Position numbers and translations under genes: made by a program
In this document: positions 51,597 to 60,750 of the stretch, in pieces
Numbering within the stretch: position 1 is the first letter of the stretch
Layout: each line of letters begins with the position of its first letter
Assembly: GCA_009649675.1 (NCBI GenBank)
Contig: WJPL01000003.1
Location: forward strand, 710,808 to 774,807
Source of the DNA: Alphaproteobacteria bacterium HT1-32
GTDB lineage: Bacteria; Pseudomonadota; Alphaproteobacteria; Rhodospirillales; HT1-32
Direction of reading: 5' to 3'
Length of the DNA: 64,000 nucleotides
The notes under the pieces: generated by a model
What the model saw: only the letters and a program-made list of their open reading frames with translations
Told to the model about the DNA's origin: nothing
The model's database searches: none

Positions 51597-52757
51597 ATGA
51601 GCAAGAAGATGCTGAAGCCGTTCAAACAGTTCCTCCACTCCAAACCAGTTATCCTGGTTGCCCTGAGCCTCGCTCTCACGGTGATGTCCCTGACCCCGGC
51701 GGATGCCAATTCGCGGATTAAGGATATCGCCGAATTTGAAGGCGTCCGGGACAACATGCTGGTCGGCTATGGCATCGTCGTCGGCCTGAACGGAACCGGT
51801 GACACGTTATCCTCTGAAATCTACACCCGGCAGAGCCTGATCGGCATGCTGGAACGCCTCGGCGTCAACGTTCGTGACTCTGCCTCCAGCCTCTCCTCAC
51901 AGAATATTGCAGCGGTTATGGTGACGGCATCCCTGCCGGCCTTTGCCCGTCAGGGGGCACGGATTGATGTAACAGTCAGCGCACTCGGCACCGCATCCAG
52001 TCTGCTGGGCGGCACCCTGCTGGTGACCCCGCTGATCGGTGCTGACGGCGAAGTCTATGCCGTCTCGCAGGGGCAGGTCGCAACCGGCGGCTTCACCGCG
52101 GCCGGTGCTGCGGAAACCATCACCAAGGGTGTCCCGACCTCCGCCCGTATCGCTAACGGTGCAATCATCGAACGTGAAATCGGCTTCGAGCTGGAAAGCC
52201 TGCAAAGCATCCGGATCAGCCTGCGTAACCCTGACTTCACAACGGCCCGCCGACTGTCAGATGCCGTGAATGCCTATCTCGGCACTGCTGCTTCACGGCC
52301 AACCGATCCGGGCACCGTCTTTCTCAGCATTCCCTCGAACTACGAGAACAACGTCGTCGGATTGCTGACCGATATCGAGCAGCTGCGGGTCCAGCCGGAC
52401 CAGCTGGCCCGCGTCATCATCGACGAACAGTCGGGTGTGATCGTGATGGGCGAGAACGTCCGGGTCAGCCGCGTTGCCATAGCCCAGGGCAACCTGACCA
52501 TCCGGGTGACAGAAACCCCACAGGTGTCACAGCCTGAACCGTTCTCTGCCACCGGCACCACGCAAACTGTCAACCGCAGTGCTGTCGAAGTCGATGAAGG
52601 CCAGGACCGCAAGCTGACCGTCGTTGATCCGGGTGTCAGCCTGCAGGATCTGGTGGATGGCCTGAACACTCTCGGTGTCGGCCCCCGCGATATGATTACC
52701 ATTCTCCAGGCCATCAAGGCAGCGGGCTCGCTGCAGGCCGAAATCGAGGTGATGTGA
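51597..52757 (+). CDS. flgI: Flagellar P-ring protein FlgI
   Basis: Periplasmic P-ring subunit, 386 residues. A signal peptide (VILVALSLALTVMSLTPADA) is followed by SRIKDIAEFEGVRDNMLVGYGIVVGLNGTGD in the family manner, and the C-terminus LVDGLNTLGVGPRDMITILQAIKAAGSLQAE is typical. The start could be the TTG at 51588, the ATG at 51597 or the ATG at 51609; the ATG at 51597 is chosen, though no strong ribosome-binding site is seen. The stop shares one base with the flgJ start. Confidence 0.96.
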   Translation: MSKKMLKPFKQFLHSKPVILVALSLALTVMSLTPADANSRIKDIAEFEGVRDNMLVGYGIVVGLNGTGDTLSSEIYTRQSLIGMLERLGVNVRDSASSLSSQNIAAVMVTASLPAFARQGARIDVTVSALGTASSLLGGTLLVTPLIGADGEVYAVSQGQVATGGFTAAGAAETITKGVPTSARIANGAIIEREIGFELESLQSIRISLRNPDFTTARRLSDAVNAYLGTAASRPTDPGTVFLSIPSNYENNVVGLLTDIEQLRVQPDQLARVIIDEQSGVIVMGENVRVSRVAIAQGNLTIRVTETPQVSQPEPFSATGTTQTVNRSAVEVDEGQDRKLTVVDPGVSLQDLVDGLNTLGVGPRDMITILQAIKAAGSLQAEIEVM

Positions 52758-53071
52758 TGTACGGCGAAAGCGCAATTTCACAGGCGGGCATGAACCTCGC
52801 CTACCGTCAGCCGAATGTCGCAGCAAAGAATGCCCGGGCCGGCGAAACATGGGAAGCCGCCAAGGACTTCGAAGCGGTTTTTATCTCCAGCATGATACAG
52901 CCGATGTTCGAAAGCCTGGAAACGGACGGCATGTTTGGCGGCGGTCAGGGCGAGAAGGTTTTCCGGTCAATGATGGTCCAGGAATACGGTCGCAAGATGG
53001 TTGATGCCGGCGGTATCGGCCTCGCGGATAAAGTCTACGAAGCCATGCTTCAGGCTCAGGAGGGCAAGTGA
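52757..53071 (+). CDS. flgJ: FlgJ-like rod-binding protein (N-terminal domain only)
   Basis: Rod-binding domain protein of 104 residues (WEAAKDFEAVFISSMIQPMFESL; GEKVFRSMMVQEYGRKM). It lacks the C-terminal muramidase domain of enterobacterial FlgJ, the usual state in alphaproteobacteria, where a separate enzyme opens the wall. Its start shares a base with the flgI stop (TGATG) and its stop shares a base with the next start. Confidence 0.92.
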   Translation: MYGESAISQAGMNLAYRQPNVAAKNARAGETWEAAKDFEAVFISSMIQPMFESLETDGMFGGGQGEKVFRSMMVQEYGRKMVDAGGIGLADKVYEAMLQAQEGK

Positions 53072-53514
53072 TGGAAATGAAAGACCGGATGCTCACCGCG
53101 ATCGAGATCGCCGAACAGCTGAGCGGCATGATGTCGAACGAGAATGAAGAACTGCGGCAGCACAAGATTGAAGCGGTCAGCGCCCAGCAGGAACGCAAGG
53201 ATGCAATGTCGCGTCAGTACGAAGAACTCATCCTGTCGCTGCGCCTTGAGCAGGAGCGGCTGAAGGATCTCGATGAGGAAATCCGTGAGCGCTATCGCAG
53301 CGTGGCCGGCAAGCTGCAAACCATTGCCGGTGAAAACGAACGGCTGATCAAGGCCACACTGACCGCCGGACGCCGCCTGATGGATGCCATCATTGATGCC
53401 GCGAAGGAAAAGCGCGCTGGCGGCGCACAGACCTATAACGCCGGCGGCAAGGTCAACACTTATGAGCGTCCGGGCGTCAGCAATGTATCGCTGTCCATTG
53501 ACGGCAAGTTCTGA
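53071..53514 (+). CDS. FlgN-like flagellar chaperone
   Basis: Strongly helical protein of about 147 residues with a long coiled coil (MSNENEELRQHKIEAVSAQQ through LRLEQERLKDLDEEIRERY) and the tail TYERPGVSNVSLSIDGKF. Length, fold and position just before flgK fit FlgN, the export chaperone of FlgK/FlgL, though the sequence is diverged. TGATG-type overlap with flgJ. Confidence 0.7.
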   Translation: MEMKDRMLTAIEIAEQLSGMMSNENEELRQHKIEAVSAQQERKDAMSRQYEELILSLRLEQERLKDLDEEIRERYRSVAGKLQTIAGENERLIKATLTAGRRLMDAIIDAAKEKRAGGAQTYNAGGKVNTYERPGVSNVSLSIDGKF

Positions 53515-53527
53515 GGAGGATTAAGCC

Positions 53528-55324
53528 ATGTCACTGACATCAGCACTCTCCACCGCCGTCAGCGGCCTGCAGGCCGCTCAGCAGAACCTGCAGCTGATTT
53601 CGAGCAACATCTCGAACGCGAATACCGAAGGCTATACCCGCAAAACGGCCACCCAGCAGAACCGTACCGTTGCCGGTATCGGCCAGGGCGTCACGGTTTC
53701 CAATTATTCCCGGCAGGTCGATCAGAGTCTGCTGCGCCAGATCAATGGCGAGACGGCAACATTGCAGCGCCAGAGCACACTGGATACCTATTACAACCGC
53801 CTCCAGGCGGTCTTCGGCACGCCCGAAGCAAACAGCTCGGTCAGTCACCTGATTCAGAGTATGGCGGATGCTTTTGAACAACTGGCTGCCGACCCGAACA
53901 AGACGCTGACCCAGCAGGGTGCCGTCACCGCGACGTCGAACGTACTCACAAAACTTGATGACATGAGTACCGAGATTCAGGATCTGCGCGAAGCTGCGGA
54001 TAAAGAGATCGAAGACGCGGTCACCACCCTGAACAACACGCTCTCCACCATTGAAACCCTGAATACGGCAATTTCCAAAGCCGTAGCGGCAGATACGCCT
54101 TCTTCAGACCTGCGTGACAGCCTCGACATCGCGATCAAGGAAATCTCCAGCTACATGGATATTTCCTATTTCTTCAAATCAGATGGACGGGTTGCAATCT
54201 ATACCCAGAGTGGCCGGCCGCTGGTCGACGAGACGGCATCCACCCTCAGCCACACCGCCTCCTCGATCTCGACCTCGACCGTGTACCCGACCAACATCAA
54301 TGCGCTGAATGTTGGTTCAACCGACATCACGACCGAACTGCGCAACGGCAAGCTGAAGGCACTGGTTGATCTCCGTGACACGGAATTGCCGAACCTGCAG
54401 ACTGAGCTGGAAACGCTCGCATCGACCCTGCGGGAACAGATCAACATTGTCCATAATCAGGGCACCGGCTTCCCGCCTCCCCAGACACTTACGGGCACGC
54501 TGAACACGACAGGCCTGCCGAATGCCAGCGATGATCTCACATCCGCGTCCGGCACATTCCGTATCCTCGTATCGGATGCCGCCGGCTCACAGACAGAAGC
54601 CTTCGTCGTGGACCTCACCGGCGACACGAACATGGCGGACATTCTGGCATCCATCAACGGGGCCGCAGGGAACACCACGGTTACAGCCAGCGTCAACGCC
54701 ACTTCCGGCGTGCTGGAACTGACCACCACCGGCACCGGAATCTCAATTCAGGACATCGACAGCGCCATTACCGGCACGGCCACGACGACAGCTGCTTTCA
54801 CCAGGTCCGGCAGTTTCAGTTATGTCTTCGGCATGAACGATCTCATCGTCGCGAATGACGAGTTCAACGAAGCCGGCACCATGAGCGTTCGCAGCGATAT
54901 CGTCTCAACCCCGGCCCTGCTAAGCCGCGGCCAGGTCAATACCATTCCTGCCGGGCAGACAAATGCCGGAGATTTCTACATCTCCGAGAACGACAATGCG
55001 GTCGCCCAGCTGCTGGCAGACAAGTTCACCGACAATATCAGCTTCTCTGCATCAGGAAATCTGGGCGCCACATCAGCGACCCTCTCTGAATACGGCAGTC
55101 AGCTGGTTTCCGAGCAGGCAGCCCGTGCCACAGCCAACAACACCAACCTCGACTTCCAGCAAACATTTGTCGACCGGCTGGATGTTCAGCGATCGTCTAT
55201 CAGTGACGTGAATGTCGACGAGGAACTGTCGAACCTGATCATCTTTGAACAGTCTTACGCAGCCTCATCGCGCGTCATTTCCACGACAAACCAGATGTTT
55301 GACGAACTCATCAACCTCATCTGA
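53528..55324 (+). CDS. flgK: Flagellar hook-associated protein FlgK
   Basis: HAP1, the hook-filament junction protein, 598 residues. The N-terminal helix TALSTAVSGLQAAQQNLQLI and the ISSNISNANTEGYTRK core are typical; the C-terminal D0 helix is SNLIIFEQSYAASSRVIST. A variable middle domain (about 310-480) is rich in Thr/Ser/Gly. GAGGAttaAGCC precedes the ATG. It lies 13 bases after the FlgN-like gene. Confidence 0.95.
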   Translation: MSLTSALSTAVSGLQAAQQNLQLISSNISNANTEGYTRKTATQQNRTVAGIGQGVTVSNYSRQVDQSLLRQINGETATLQRQSTLDTYYNRLQAVFGTPEANSSVSHLIQSMADAFEQLAADPNKTLTQQGAVTATSNVLTKLDDMSTEIQDLREAADKEIEDAVTTLNNTLSTIETLNTAISKAVAADTPSSDLRDSLDIAIKEISSYMDISYFFKSDGRVAIYTQSGRPLVDETASTLSHTASSISTSTVYPTNINALNVGSTDITTELRNGKLKALVDLRDTELPNLQTELETLASTLREQINIVHNQGTGFPPPQTLTGTLNTTGLPNASDDLTSASGTFRILVSDAAGSQTEAFVVDLTGDTNMADILASINGAAGNTTVTASVNATSGVLELTTTGTGISIQDIDSAITGTATTTAAFTRSGSFSYVFGMNDLIVANDEFNEAGTMSVRSDIVSTPALLSRGQVNTIPAGQTNAGDFYISENDNAVAQLLADKFTDNISFSASGNLGATSATLSEYGSQLVSEQAARATANNTNLDFQQTFVDRLDVQRSSISDVNVDEELSNLIIFEQSYAASSRVISTTNQMFDELINLI

Positions 55325-55347
55325 CGGGTTCCAGGAGGAATCGAACC

Positions 55348-56337
55348 ATGATATCGCGTATCGGATCCTATACATTCACATCTCAGAACACGAGCCGGCT
55401 GATCAAGTCGCAGCAGGAACTGATTGAACTGCAGGTCCAGGTTGCCACGGGCAAACGCTCGCAGGATTACAAAGGGATTTCGGCTAATTCCCGTCAGCTG
55501 ATCAATCTGGAGAACTCGGTCAAGAATGCCGAGCAGAATCTGGCACAAAACAACCGCGTCGATCTCGACATCAAGGCTTACAACGCCGCGATCGAGGCTT
55601 TGACCGACCTCGCCTATGAAGCCAAGTCGCTCTATAACAGCAGTGTCGGCTCCGGCGCAGATCCGACGGATCAGGTGTTTGACCCGCGGGAACGTGCCTT
55701 TGACCTTCTGAAGGAAGTCGAGGCGCAGCTGAATCTGAAAATCGACGGTGACTATCTGTTCGGCGGCGGACGCACGAATGCGAAACCGGTTACCCTGCCA
55801 AATGATCAGGCAACCCTGTCCGCTGAAATTGGTGGCGCCGGACAGCCATACGAACTGAACGGAACCGCAACAGCCTTTGTCGATACCGCCCTGAATCAGA
55901 CTTACTACTACGATGGCGACAATATCGACCTTACCTATCGGGCCAGTGACGATGTGGAACTGGACTTCGCCATGCGGGCCAATGAAACGGCCTTCCAGGA
56001 TCTCATTGGCGCATTGTCCGTGATGATCGACAATCCGAATGCCCATCCTGACCCGGCTGACGCGGCGACCGTCGACTTCGTCGAATCATTGCTAAGCAAC
56101 GCCATTTCAGAACTTGGCACACAAGCCCAGAAGCTGGGATTTGCCGCCAACCAGTTGCAGAAAGTCAATGAAGGCCTCGAAAGCTTCATTACCTTCACCC
56201 AGAACGAAATCGAGGAAATCGAATCCATTGATCCGACCGAAGCCGTGGTGCGGCTGCAGCAATCCTCGCTTAATCTTGAAATCAGCTATCAGGCAACGGC
56301 GCGGATCAACCAGCTCAGCATTGCGAACTTCATCTGA
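55348..56337 (+). CDS. flgL: Flagellar hook-associated protein FlgL
   Basis: HAP3, the second junction protein, 329 residues, with a flagellin-like N-terminus (SRLIKSQQELIELQVQVATGK) and C-terminus (AVVRLQQSSLNLEISYQATA). AGGAGGAA precedes the ATG. It ends the flgI operon; a separate promoter drives the next gene, flagellin. Confidence 0.94.
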   Translation: MISRIGSYTFTSQNTSRLIKSQQELIELQVQVATGKRSQDYKGISANSRQLINLENSVKNAEQNLAQNNRVDLDIKAYNAAIEALTDLAYEAKSLYNSSVGSGADPTDQVFDPRERAFDLLKEVEAQLNLKIDGDYLFGGGRTNAKPVTLPNDQATLSAEIGGAGQPYELNGTATAFVDTALNQTYYYDGDNIDLTYRASDDVELDFAMRANETAFQDLIGALSVMIDNPNAHPDPADAATVDFVESLLSNAISELGTQAQKLGFAANQLQKVNEGLESFITFTQNEIEEIESIDPTEAVVRLQQSSLNLEISYQATARINQLSIANFI

Positions 56338-56375
56338 TGACGACAGAACAAACCGGCTTGACAGTTGAACAGAAT

Positions 56376-56392
56376 TGGGGCAACTAAAGGCT
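56376..56392 (+). promoter_or_regulatory. Possible sigma-54-type promoter of flagellin gene
   Basis: TGGGGCAACTAAAGGCT has GG at 56378-56379 and GC at 56390-56391 with ten bases between, but the -24 box is poor (TGGGGCA instead of TGGCAC). It is 74 bases upstream of the flagellin ATG. A sigma-70-like TTGACA at 56359-56364 exists upstream as an alternative. Confidence 0.35.
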
Positions 56393-56465
56393 ACGGATAA
56401 CTCAGGCAGAGAGTCCGGCAGCCAGAAAGGGCTGCAGTGAAACCTAGAATGAGGACTTCATTATC

Positions 56466-57284
56466 ATGTCAAGTGACATTACCCTTGCATCATCAACACG
56501 TACCAACCTGCTTTCGCTGAATAAGACCTCACGTCTTATCGGTCGTACGCAGGAACGTCTTTCCACTGGTCTTAAGGTCAACAGCGCCCTTGATGACGCT
56601 CTCGCCTTCTTCCAGTCAGAAGGTCTCAGCAACCGCGCAGGCGATTTGGCCAGCCTGAAAGACAGTATTGACCAGGGTATTTCAACCCTGAAAAACGCCG
56701 TTCTCGGCGCCGAATCAGTCTCCGAACTTGTCGAACAGGCAAAGGGTCTTGCCCTTCAGGCCAAGCAGACGACGGACACCAGCGAGCGTCAGAACCTTGC
56801 CAACCAGTTTAACGTCCTTCGCAACCAGATCACTGACCTTGCCAACGACTCAAGCTATGGCGGCTCAAATCTGATTGGTCAGACGGCAGATAACCTGATC
56901 ACCACCTTCGACGAAGACAGCGATCACAAGCTGACGGTTACCGGCACCGCGCTGGACGCCACCGGCCTTTCGATCGAACTGGCAGCTTCGAACTTCGGTT
57001 CCGATGCCAACATCGATGCGGCGATCTCGGATCTTGATGCGGCCCTGACCGAAGTGCGTAACGTTGCTTCCACGCTTGGTTCCAGTAACAGCCTGTTGCA
57101 GATCCGGTTCGACTTTACGGAGAACCTGATCAACACCCTCGAAGAAGGTGCCGGCAAGCTGGTCAACGCGGATCTCAACGAAGAATCAGCCAACCTGCTC
57201 TCCCTGCAGACCCGTCAGCAGCTCGGCGTCGTGTCGCTGTCGCTGGCTCAGCAGTCCGAACAGTCGGTGCTGTCGCTCTTCTAA
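56466..57284 (+). CDS. Flagellin
   Basis: Flagellin of 272 residues, short because the variable D2/D3 region is nearly missing. The D0/D1 N-terminal region has SLNKTSRLIGRTQERLSTGLKVNSALDDA, and the C-terminal D0 helix ends SLSLAQQSEQSVLSLF. Middle residues about 140-180 are Ser/Thr-rich and the likely surface. GAGGA lies upstream. It is followed by a strong terminator and then by modification and assembly genes. Only one flagellin gene is seen in the window. Confidence 0.94.
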   Translation: MSSDITLASSTRTNLLSLNKTSRLIGRTQERLSTGLKVNSALDDALAFFQSEGLSNRAGDLASLKDSIDQGISTLKNAVLGAESVSELVEQAKGLALQAKQTTDTSERQNLANQFNVLRNQITDLANDSSYGGSNLIGQTADNLITTFDEDSDHKLTVTGTALDATGLSIELAASNFGSDANIDAAISDLDAALTEVRNVASTLGSSNSLLQIRFDFTENLINTLEEGAGKLVNADLNEESANLLSLQTRQQLGVVSLSLAQQSEQSVLSLF

Positions 57285-57309
57285 GTCGGGCGAACATACA
57301 GTTCCGGAA

Positions 57310-57335
57310 ACGGGGGCTTCGGCCCCCGTTTTTTT
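57310..57335 (+). terminator. Intrinsic terminator of flagellin gene
   Basis: ACGGGGG and CCCCCGT pair across a short CTTCGG-type loop (57310-57329), followed by seven Ts. A classic strong terminator just after the flagellin stop. Confidence 0.95.
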
Positions 57336-57418
57336 ATGCCCGGGTTATGGATTCAGAATGACCGTTCCGGCCATATCTCGAAGACCGGCTGAACAGCGGC
57401 ACCAAACCGGAATTCAGA

Positions 57419-58231
57419 TCAGTGGTAACCGAAATGATGCATCAGGGCGCCGCAATACCCCTCAATTTCTTCAATCTCGGCTGCGGTCAGATATTCCGAT
57501 GCCGTGCCAATACGGGCGGCCGACAGCGGCTTGCCATAGCTTTCTGAAAAAGTCGGGTAGTCCGGATCTTTCATATGGCCTGCCGACGCCCCCTGCCAGA
57601 GGTTATCCAGTGCATTATCCGGAAAGGTCAGACCGGTAAATTCCGAAAGCCCGGCAATAGCCGTTGCGGGGTCGGTCACCAGATCCTCATACTTAAAGAA
57701 TTTCACCCGGCGCTTGAAGGCTGCCCCCTGACGGATAACCAGCGGTGCATAGGCGCGGGCATAGACATCAGACAGCTTGGCCATGTCCCGACCTGCATCA
57801 GACACGCTGGAGGCCATACCCGCTGCACGCTGTTTCTCCGCAGCCCTGGCCATTGAGGCAATTGTATCTCGCGGATCGCGAACGCTGACGACAAACCGCG
57901 CCTCCGGTGCAAGCTCGAAAAACTCCGGGAAATATTCCGTACTTGCCGGATTCTTGACGACAAGAGTTTCGACATCCGGATGCATGTCGCCCAGATTGCT
58001 GATCATGCTGTCAATCCAGACTGAAGCAACCTGGCGCAGGTTTTCCTGATCCCGGAAATACTGGTGATGCAGATCGTCGAAGGTTTCCAGCCCCCACCGG
58101 TACATATGTGCCAGCGAGGTCAGCAGGGTCGCCTCATCAATCAGGTCGTTGGTTCGCTCGCCTCTGCACAGCAGGGCCTGCAGCACAGTTGTGCCGGATC
58201 GCATGCAGCCGCCAACGAAAATGGTTCTCAC
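57419..58231 (-). CDS. Sulfotransferase family protein
   Basis: PAPS-dependent sulfotransferase of 270 residues. The 5'-phosphosulfate-binding loop is FVGGCMRSGTTVLQALL at the N-terminus, and the 3'-phosphate-binding region is in RFVVSVRDPRDTIASMARAA. KYEDLVTDPATAIAGL is also conserved. It sits alone on the minus strand between flagellin and flbT. It may sulfate a flagellar or surface glycan; the acceptor is unknown. Confidence 0.85.
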   Translation of the reverse strand: MRTIFVGGCMRSGTTVLQALLCRGERTNDLIDEATLLTSLAHMYRWGLETFDDLHHQYFRDQENLRQVASVWIDSMISNLGDMHPDVETLVVKNPASTEYFPEFFELAPEARFVVSVRDPRDTIASMARAAEKQRAAGMASSVSDAGRDMAKLSDVYARAYAPLVIRQGAAFKRRVKFFKYEDLVTDPATAIAGLSEFTGLTFPDNALDNLWQGASAGHMKDPDYPTFSESYGKPLSAARIGTASEYLTAAEIEEIEGYCGALMHHFGYH

Positions 58232-58364
58232 AGAATTCTTCCTTCAAGCTGATACGCATCAATACGCATTGTGGACAACCCTTCCTTAACGGTATCAGGT
58301 CACTATTGCGTCTGATGGCGCACTGCGCCACCCTGATGCTGTCTATAACAGGATATACCGGGCC

Positions 58365-58760
58365 ATGCCCTTAAAGCTGACACTTAAACCAAACGAAAAA
58401 GTTCTGATCGGCAATGCCGTGATCGTCAACGGTGATTCCAAGTCGGAAATCATTCTGTTAAATCAGGTGCCGTTGTTGCGTGAACGCGATATCATCACCG
58501 AAGAAGAAGCCGACAGCATTTCAAAGAAGATCTATCTGACGATCCTGAACATGTATGCAGAACCGCAAAAAGAGCAGAATTTTCATTCGATCTATTTTGA
58601 TCTCATCAAGATCATGCTTGATACCTATATGGATAAAGAGCTGTTGTTGAAAATTACCGAATTGTCAGAAGAAATTCTTCGCGGGAAACACTATGCCGCG
58701 CTGAAGAAATGCAAAAAGCTGATCAAATACGAACAAGAGGTGCTTAGTCATGCCGGCTGA
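58365..58760 (+). CDS. flbT: Flagellin mRNA regulator FlbT
   Basis: FlbT controls flagellin mRNA stability or translation in alphaproteobacteria. The 131-residue product begins LKLTLKPNEKVLIGNAVIVNGD, and has REDIITEEEAD-type and ILNMYAEPQ segments typical of the family (here RERDIITEEEADSISKKIY). Codons are somewhat AT-rich. The stop overlaps flaF by 11 bases, so they are coupled. The pair works with flagellin, located 1.1 kb upstream. Confidence 0.93.
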   Translation: MPLKLTLKPNEKVLIGNAVIVNGDSKSEIILLNQVPLLRERDIITEEEADSISKKIYLTILNMYAEPQKEQNFHSIYFDLIKIMLDTYMDKELLLKITELSEEILRGKHYAALKKCKKLIKYEQEVLSHAG

Positions 58761-59184
58761 CGCAAGTGGTATCGCCGCCTACCAGGCGACACAGAAGAAA
58801 TCACTGTCACCCCGCGAAGTCGAGGCCATGGCCTTCACCAAGGCTGCGCTGATGATGGAAGACGCGCAGAAGTCACCGGATGATTACGATAAGTATGCAC
58901 AGGCGCTGCGCTTCAATCAGTTGCTCTGGACCATTATCCAGGCTGACGTGACCGATCCGGCAAACCAGCTGCCGCCCGAGCTGAAGGCAAACGTCGTCAG
59001 CCTGTCGATTTTTGTCGACAAGCATACGGGTTCCGCCCTGCTTGAGGGTAAGCCTGAGATGCTGAATGTGCTGATCAATATCAACCGGAATCTGGCCGAA
59101 GGGTTGCGTACAAACCCTGGCGAAGCCCAGGCGGAACAAACCCCGCCGGAACGCCCGGCTTTTGATATGCCTGATTCTGCATGA
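58750..59184 (+). CDS. flaF: Flagellar biosynthesis regulator FlaF
   Basis: FlaF supports flagellin secretion and opposes FlbT in alphaproteobacteria. The 144-residue product has the family's YQATQKKSLSPREVEAMAF, FNQLLWTIIQADVTDPANQLP and ANVVSLSIFVDKHT segments. A C-terminal tail of about 25 residues (AQAEQTPPERPAFDMPDSA) extends past the core. The stop overlaps the next glycosyltransferase-like start by 4 bases (ATGA). Confidence 0.92.
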   Translation: MPADASGIAAYQATQKKSLSPREVEAMAFTKAALMMEDAQKSPDDYDKYAQALRFNQLLWTIIQADVTDPANQLPPELKANVVSLSIFVDKHTGSALLEGKPEMLNVLININRNLAEGLRTNPGEAQAEQTPPERPAFDMPDSA

Positions 59185-59936
59185 ATGGCGGGGATGCCAG
59201 TAATCGGGATACATTGATCCGGGTCTTCATTGGCTTCGACCCGCGGGAGGAAGCCGCTTTTCATGTCCTCAGCCGTTCGATCCATGCACGGGCAACTCAG
59301 CCGGTCTGCATAACCCCGCTGGCACTGGATCAGATGTCAGAGGTGATGTGGCGTGAACGGCACCCGCTACAATCGACCGACTTCTCTTTTTCCCGATTTC
59401 TGACGCCCTATCTGGCCGGTTTCGACGGCTGGACCATCTTCATGGACTGCGACATGCTGATGGTCGATGACATCGCCAATCTGTGGGCGCTGCGCGACGA
59501 CCGCTATGCCGTAATGGTGGTCAAACATGACCATCAGCCAACAGAAGCAACAAAATTTCTCAATCAGCCACAGACCAGTTATGAGAAAAAGAACTGGTCG
59601 AGCGTGATGATGTTCAACGGGCCACGCTGCACGGCGCTGACACCTGAATATGTCAATACTGCCTCCGGTCTGGAGCTGCATCAGTTCAAGTGGCTCAACA
59701 GTGATGATGAAATTGGCGATCTGCCTCGCCGGTGGAATTATCTCGTCGATTACTACCCTCATTCGCCCGATGTATCCCTGCTGCATTACACAACCGGCGG
59801 GCCCTATTTCGACGATTATGCCTCCTGTGATTACGCCGAAGAATGGTTTCGCGAGCGCGATGCCACCCTGTTTGTCGATCAGGCGGCAAAAGCGGCTGCC
59901 GATAACCGGAAGCGGGCGAAAAATTCTTCCGTCTAA
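59181..59936 (+). CDS. GT8-like glycosyltransferase
   Basis: Protein of 251 residues with the form of a GT-A glycosyltransferase. It opens RVFIGFDPREEAAFHVLSRS, a nucleotide-binding strand seen in GT8-like enzymes, and has the metal-binding DxD in IFMDCDMLMVDDI. The C-terminal part SLLHYTTGGPYFDDY is conserved in the group. It is coupled to flaF, so it is a strong candidate for flagellin glycosylation. Donor sugar unknown. Confidence 0.78.
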   Translation: MNGGDASNRDTLIRVFIGFDPREEAAFHVLSRSIHARATQPVCITPLALDQMSEVMWRERHPLQSTDFSFSRFLTPYLAGFDGWTIFMDCDMLMVDDIANLWALRDDRYAVMVVKHDHQPTEATKFLNQPQTSYEKKNWSSVMMFNGPRCTALTPEYVNTASGLELHQFKWLNSDDEIGDLPRRWNYLVDYYPHSPDVSLLHYTTGGPYFDDYASCDYAEEWFRERDATLFVDQAAKAAADNRKRAKNSSV

Positions 59937-59962
59937 ACCGTTCCAGATTAAGGTTACCCCAT

Positions 59963-60727
59963 ATGGTTAGCATTCCGCTGGAGATGAAACTCACCTGCCC
60001 CGATTGCGGACATGGTTTTTCGGCCCATAACGAAATTGACGATCAGATGATCCGGAAACTGTCGGCACTGCTCGACGCCGAACAGCTGAAAGCAAGGGTC
60101 GGTCAGAAATGGAAAGAAGACGACGCTGACGCCGCCCACGGCCGTCGCGAATATGAAAGCTATGAAGCTTATCTGTCGCACCAGAAGGGCAAGCTCGGCA
60201 CCATCGGCTGGCTGGACCAGTATGATATCGACTACCGGCAGCAGCTTGCCGCAAGACTGAACCCGATCAGCAAAGACATCAAGGGCCGGTCCGTCATCTG
60301 CCTTGGCGCCCGTATCGGCACGGAAGTAAAAGCCTTCATTGATCACGGTGCCTTTGCCGTCGGCATCGACCTCAATCCGGGTGAAAACAACAAGCATGTC
60401 GTACATGGCGATTTCAATCATCTGCAGTTCGCCGATGGTTCTGTTGATTTCGCCTTCACCAATGTCTTCGACCATGTGTTCGAGATTGAAAGCTTTGTTG
60501 CAGAAGTCCGGCGGGTGCTGAAACCGGGCGGTATGATGATTGCCGATATCCAGCGCGGTTCAGACGAAGGTTTCCCGTTCAAGTTCTGGGAATCATTCAG
60601 CTGGAAAACTCTTGATGATCTGCTGGCTACCCTTTCCAGACTGGGCCTTCAGGCAACAACGAAAACCGACATAAGCTATCCGTATCCCGGACAACATGTC
60701 CTGTTCTCAGTCGATCCGGCTGACTGA
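59963..60727 (+). CDS. SAM-dependent methyltransferase with N-terminal zinc-ribbon-like segment
   Basis: Class I methyltransferase, 254 residues. The SAM-binding region is SVICLGARIGTEVKAFIDHG then GIDLNPGENN, and the post-I motif is DGSVDFAFTNVFDHVFEIES with RRVLKPGGMMIADIQ. An N-terminal LTCPDCGHGF segment carries a CxxC pair. It lies 26 bases after the glycosyltransferase gene and likely methylates a sugar. Acceptor unknown. Confidence 0.8.
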   Translation: MVSIPLEMKLTCPDCGHGFSAHNEIDDQMIRKLSALLDAEQLKARVGQKWKEDDADAAHGRREYESYEAYLSHQKGKLGTIGWLDQYDIDYRQQLAARLNPISKDIKGRSVICLGARIGTEVKAFIDHGAFAVGIDLNPGENNKHVVHGDFNHLQFADGSVDFAFTNVFDHVFEIESFVAEVRRVLKPGGMMIADIQRGSDEGFPFKFWESFSWKTLDDLLATLSRLGLQATTKTDISYPYPGQHVLFSVDPAD

Positions 60728-60750
60728 CGAATAGCAGGGAGCATCACCCG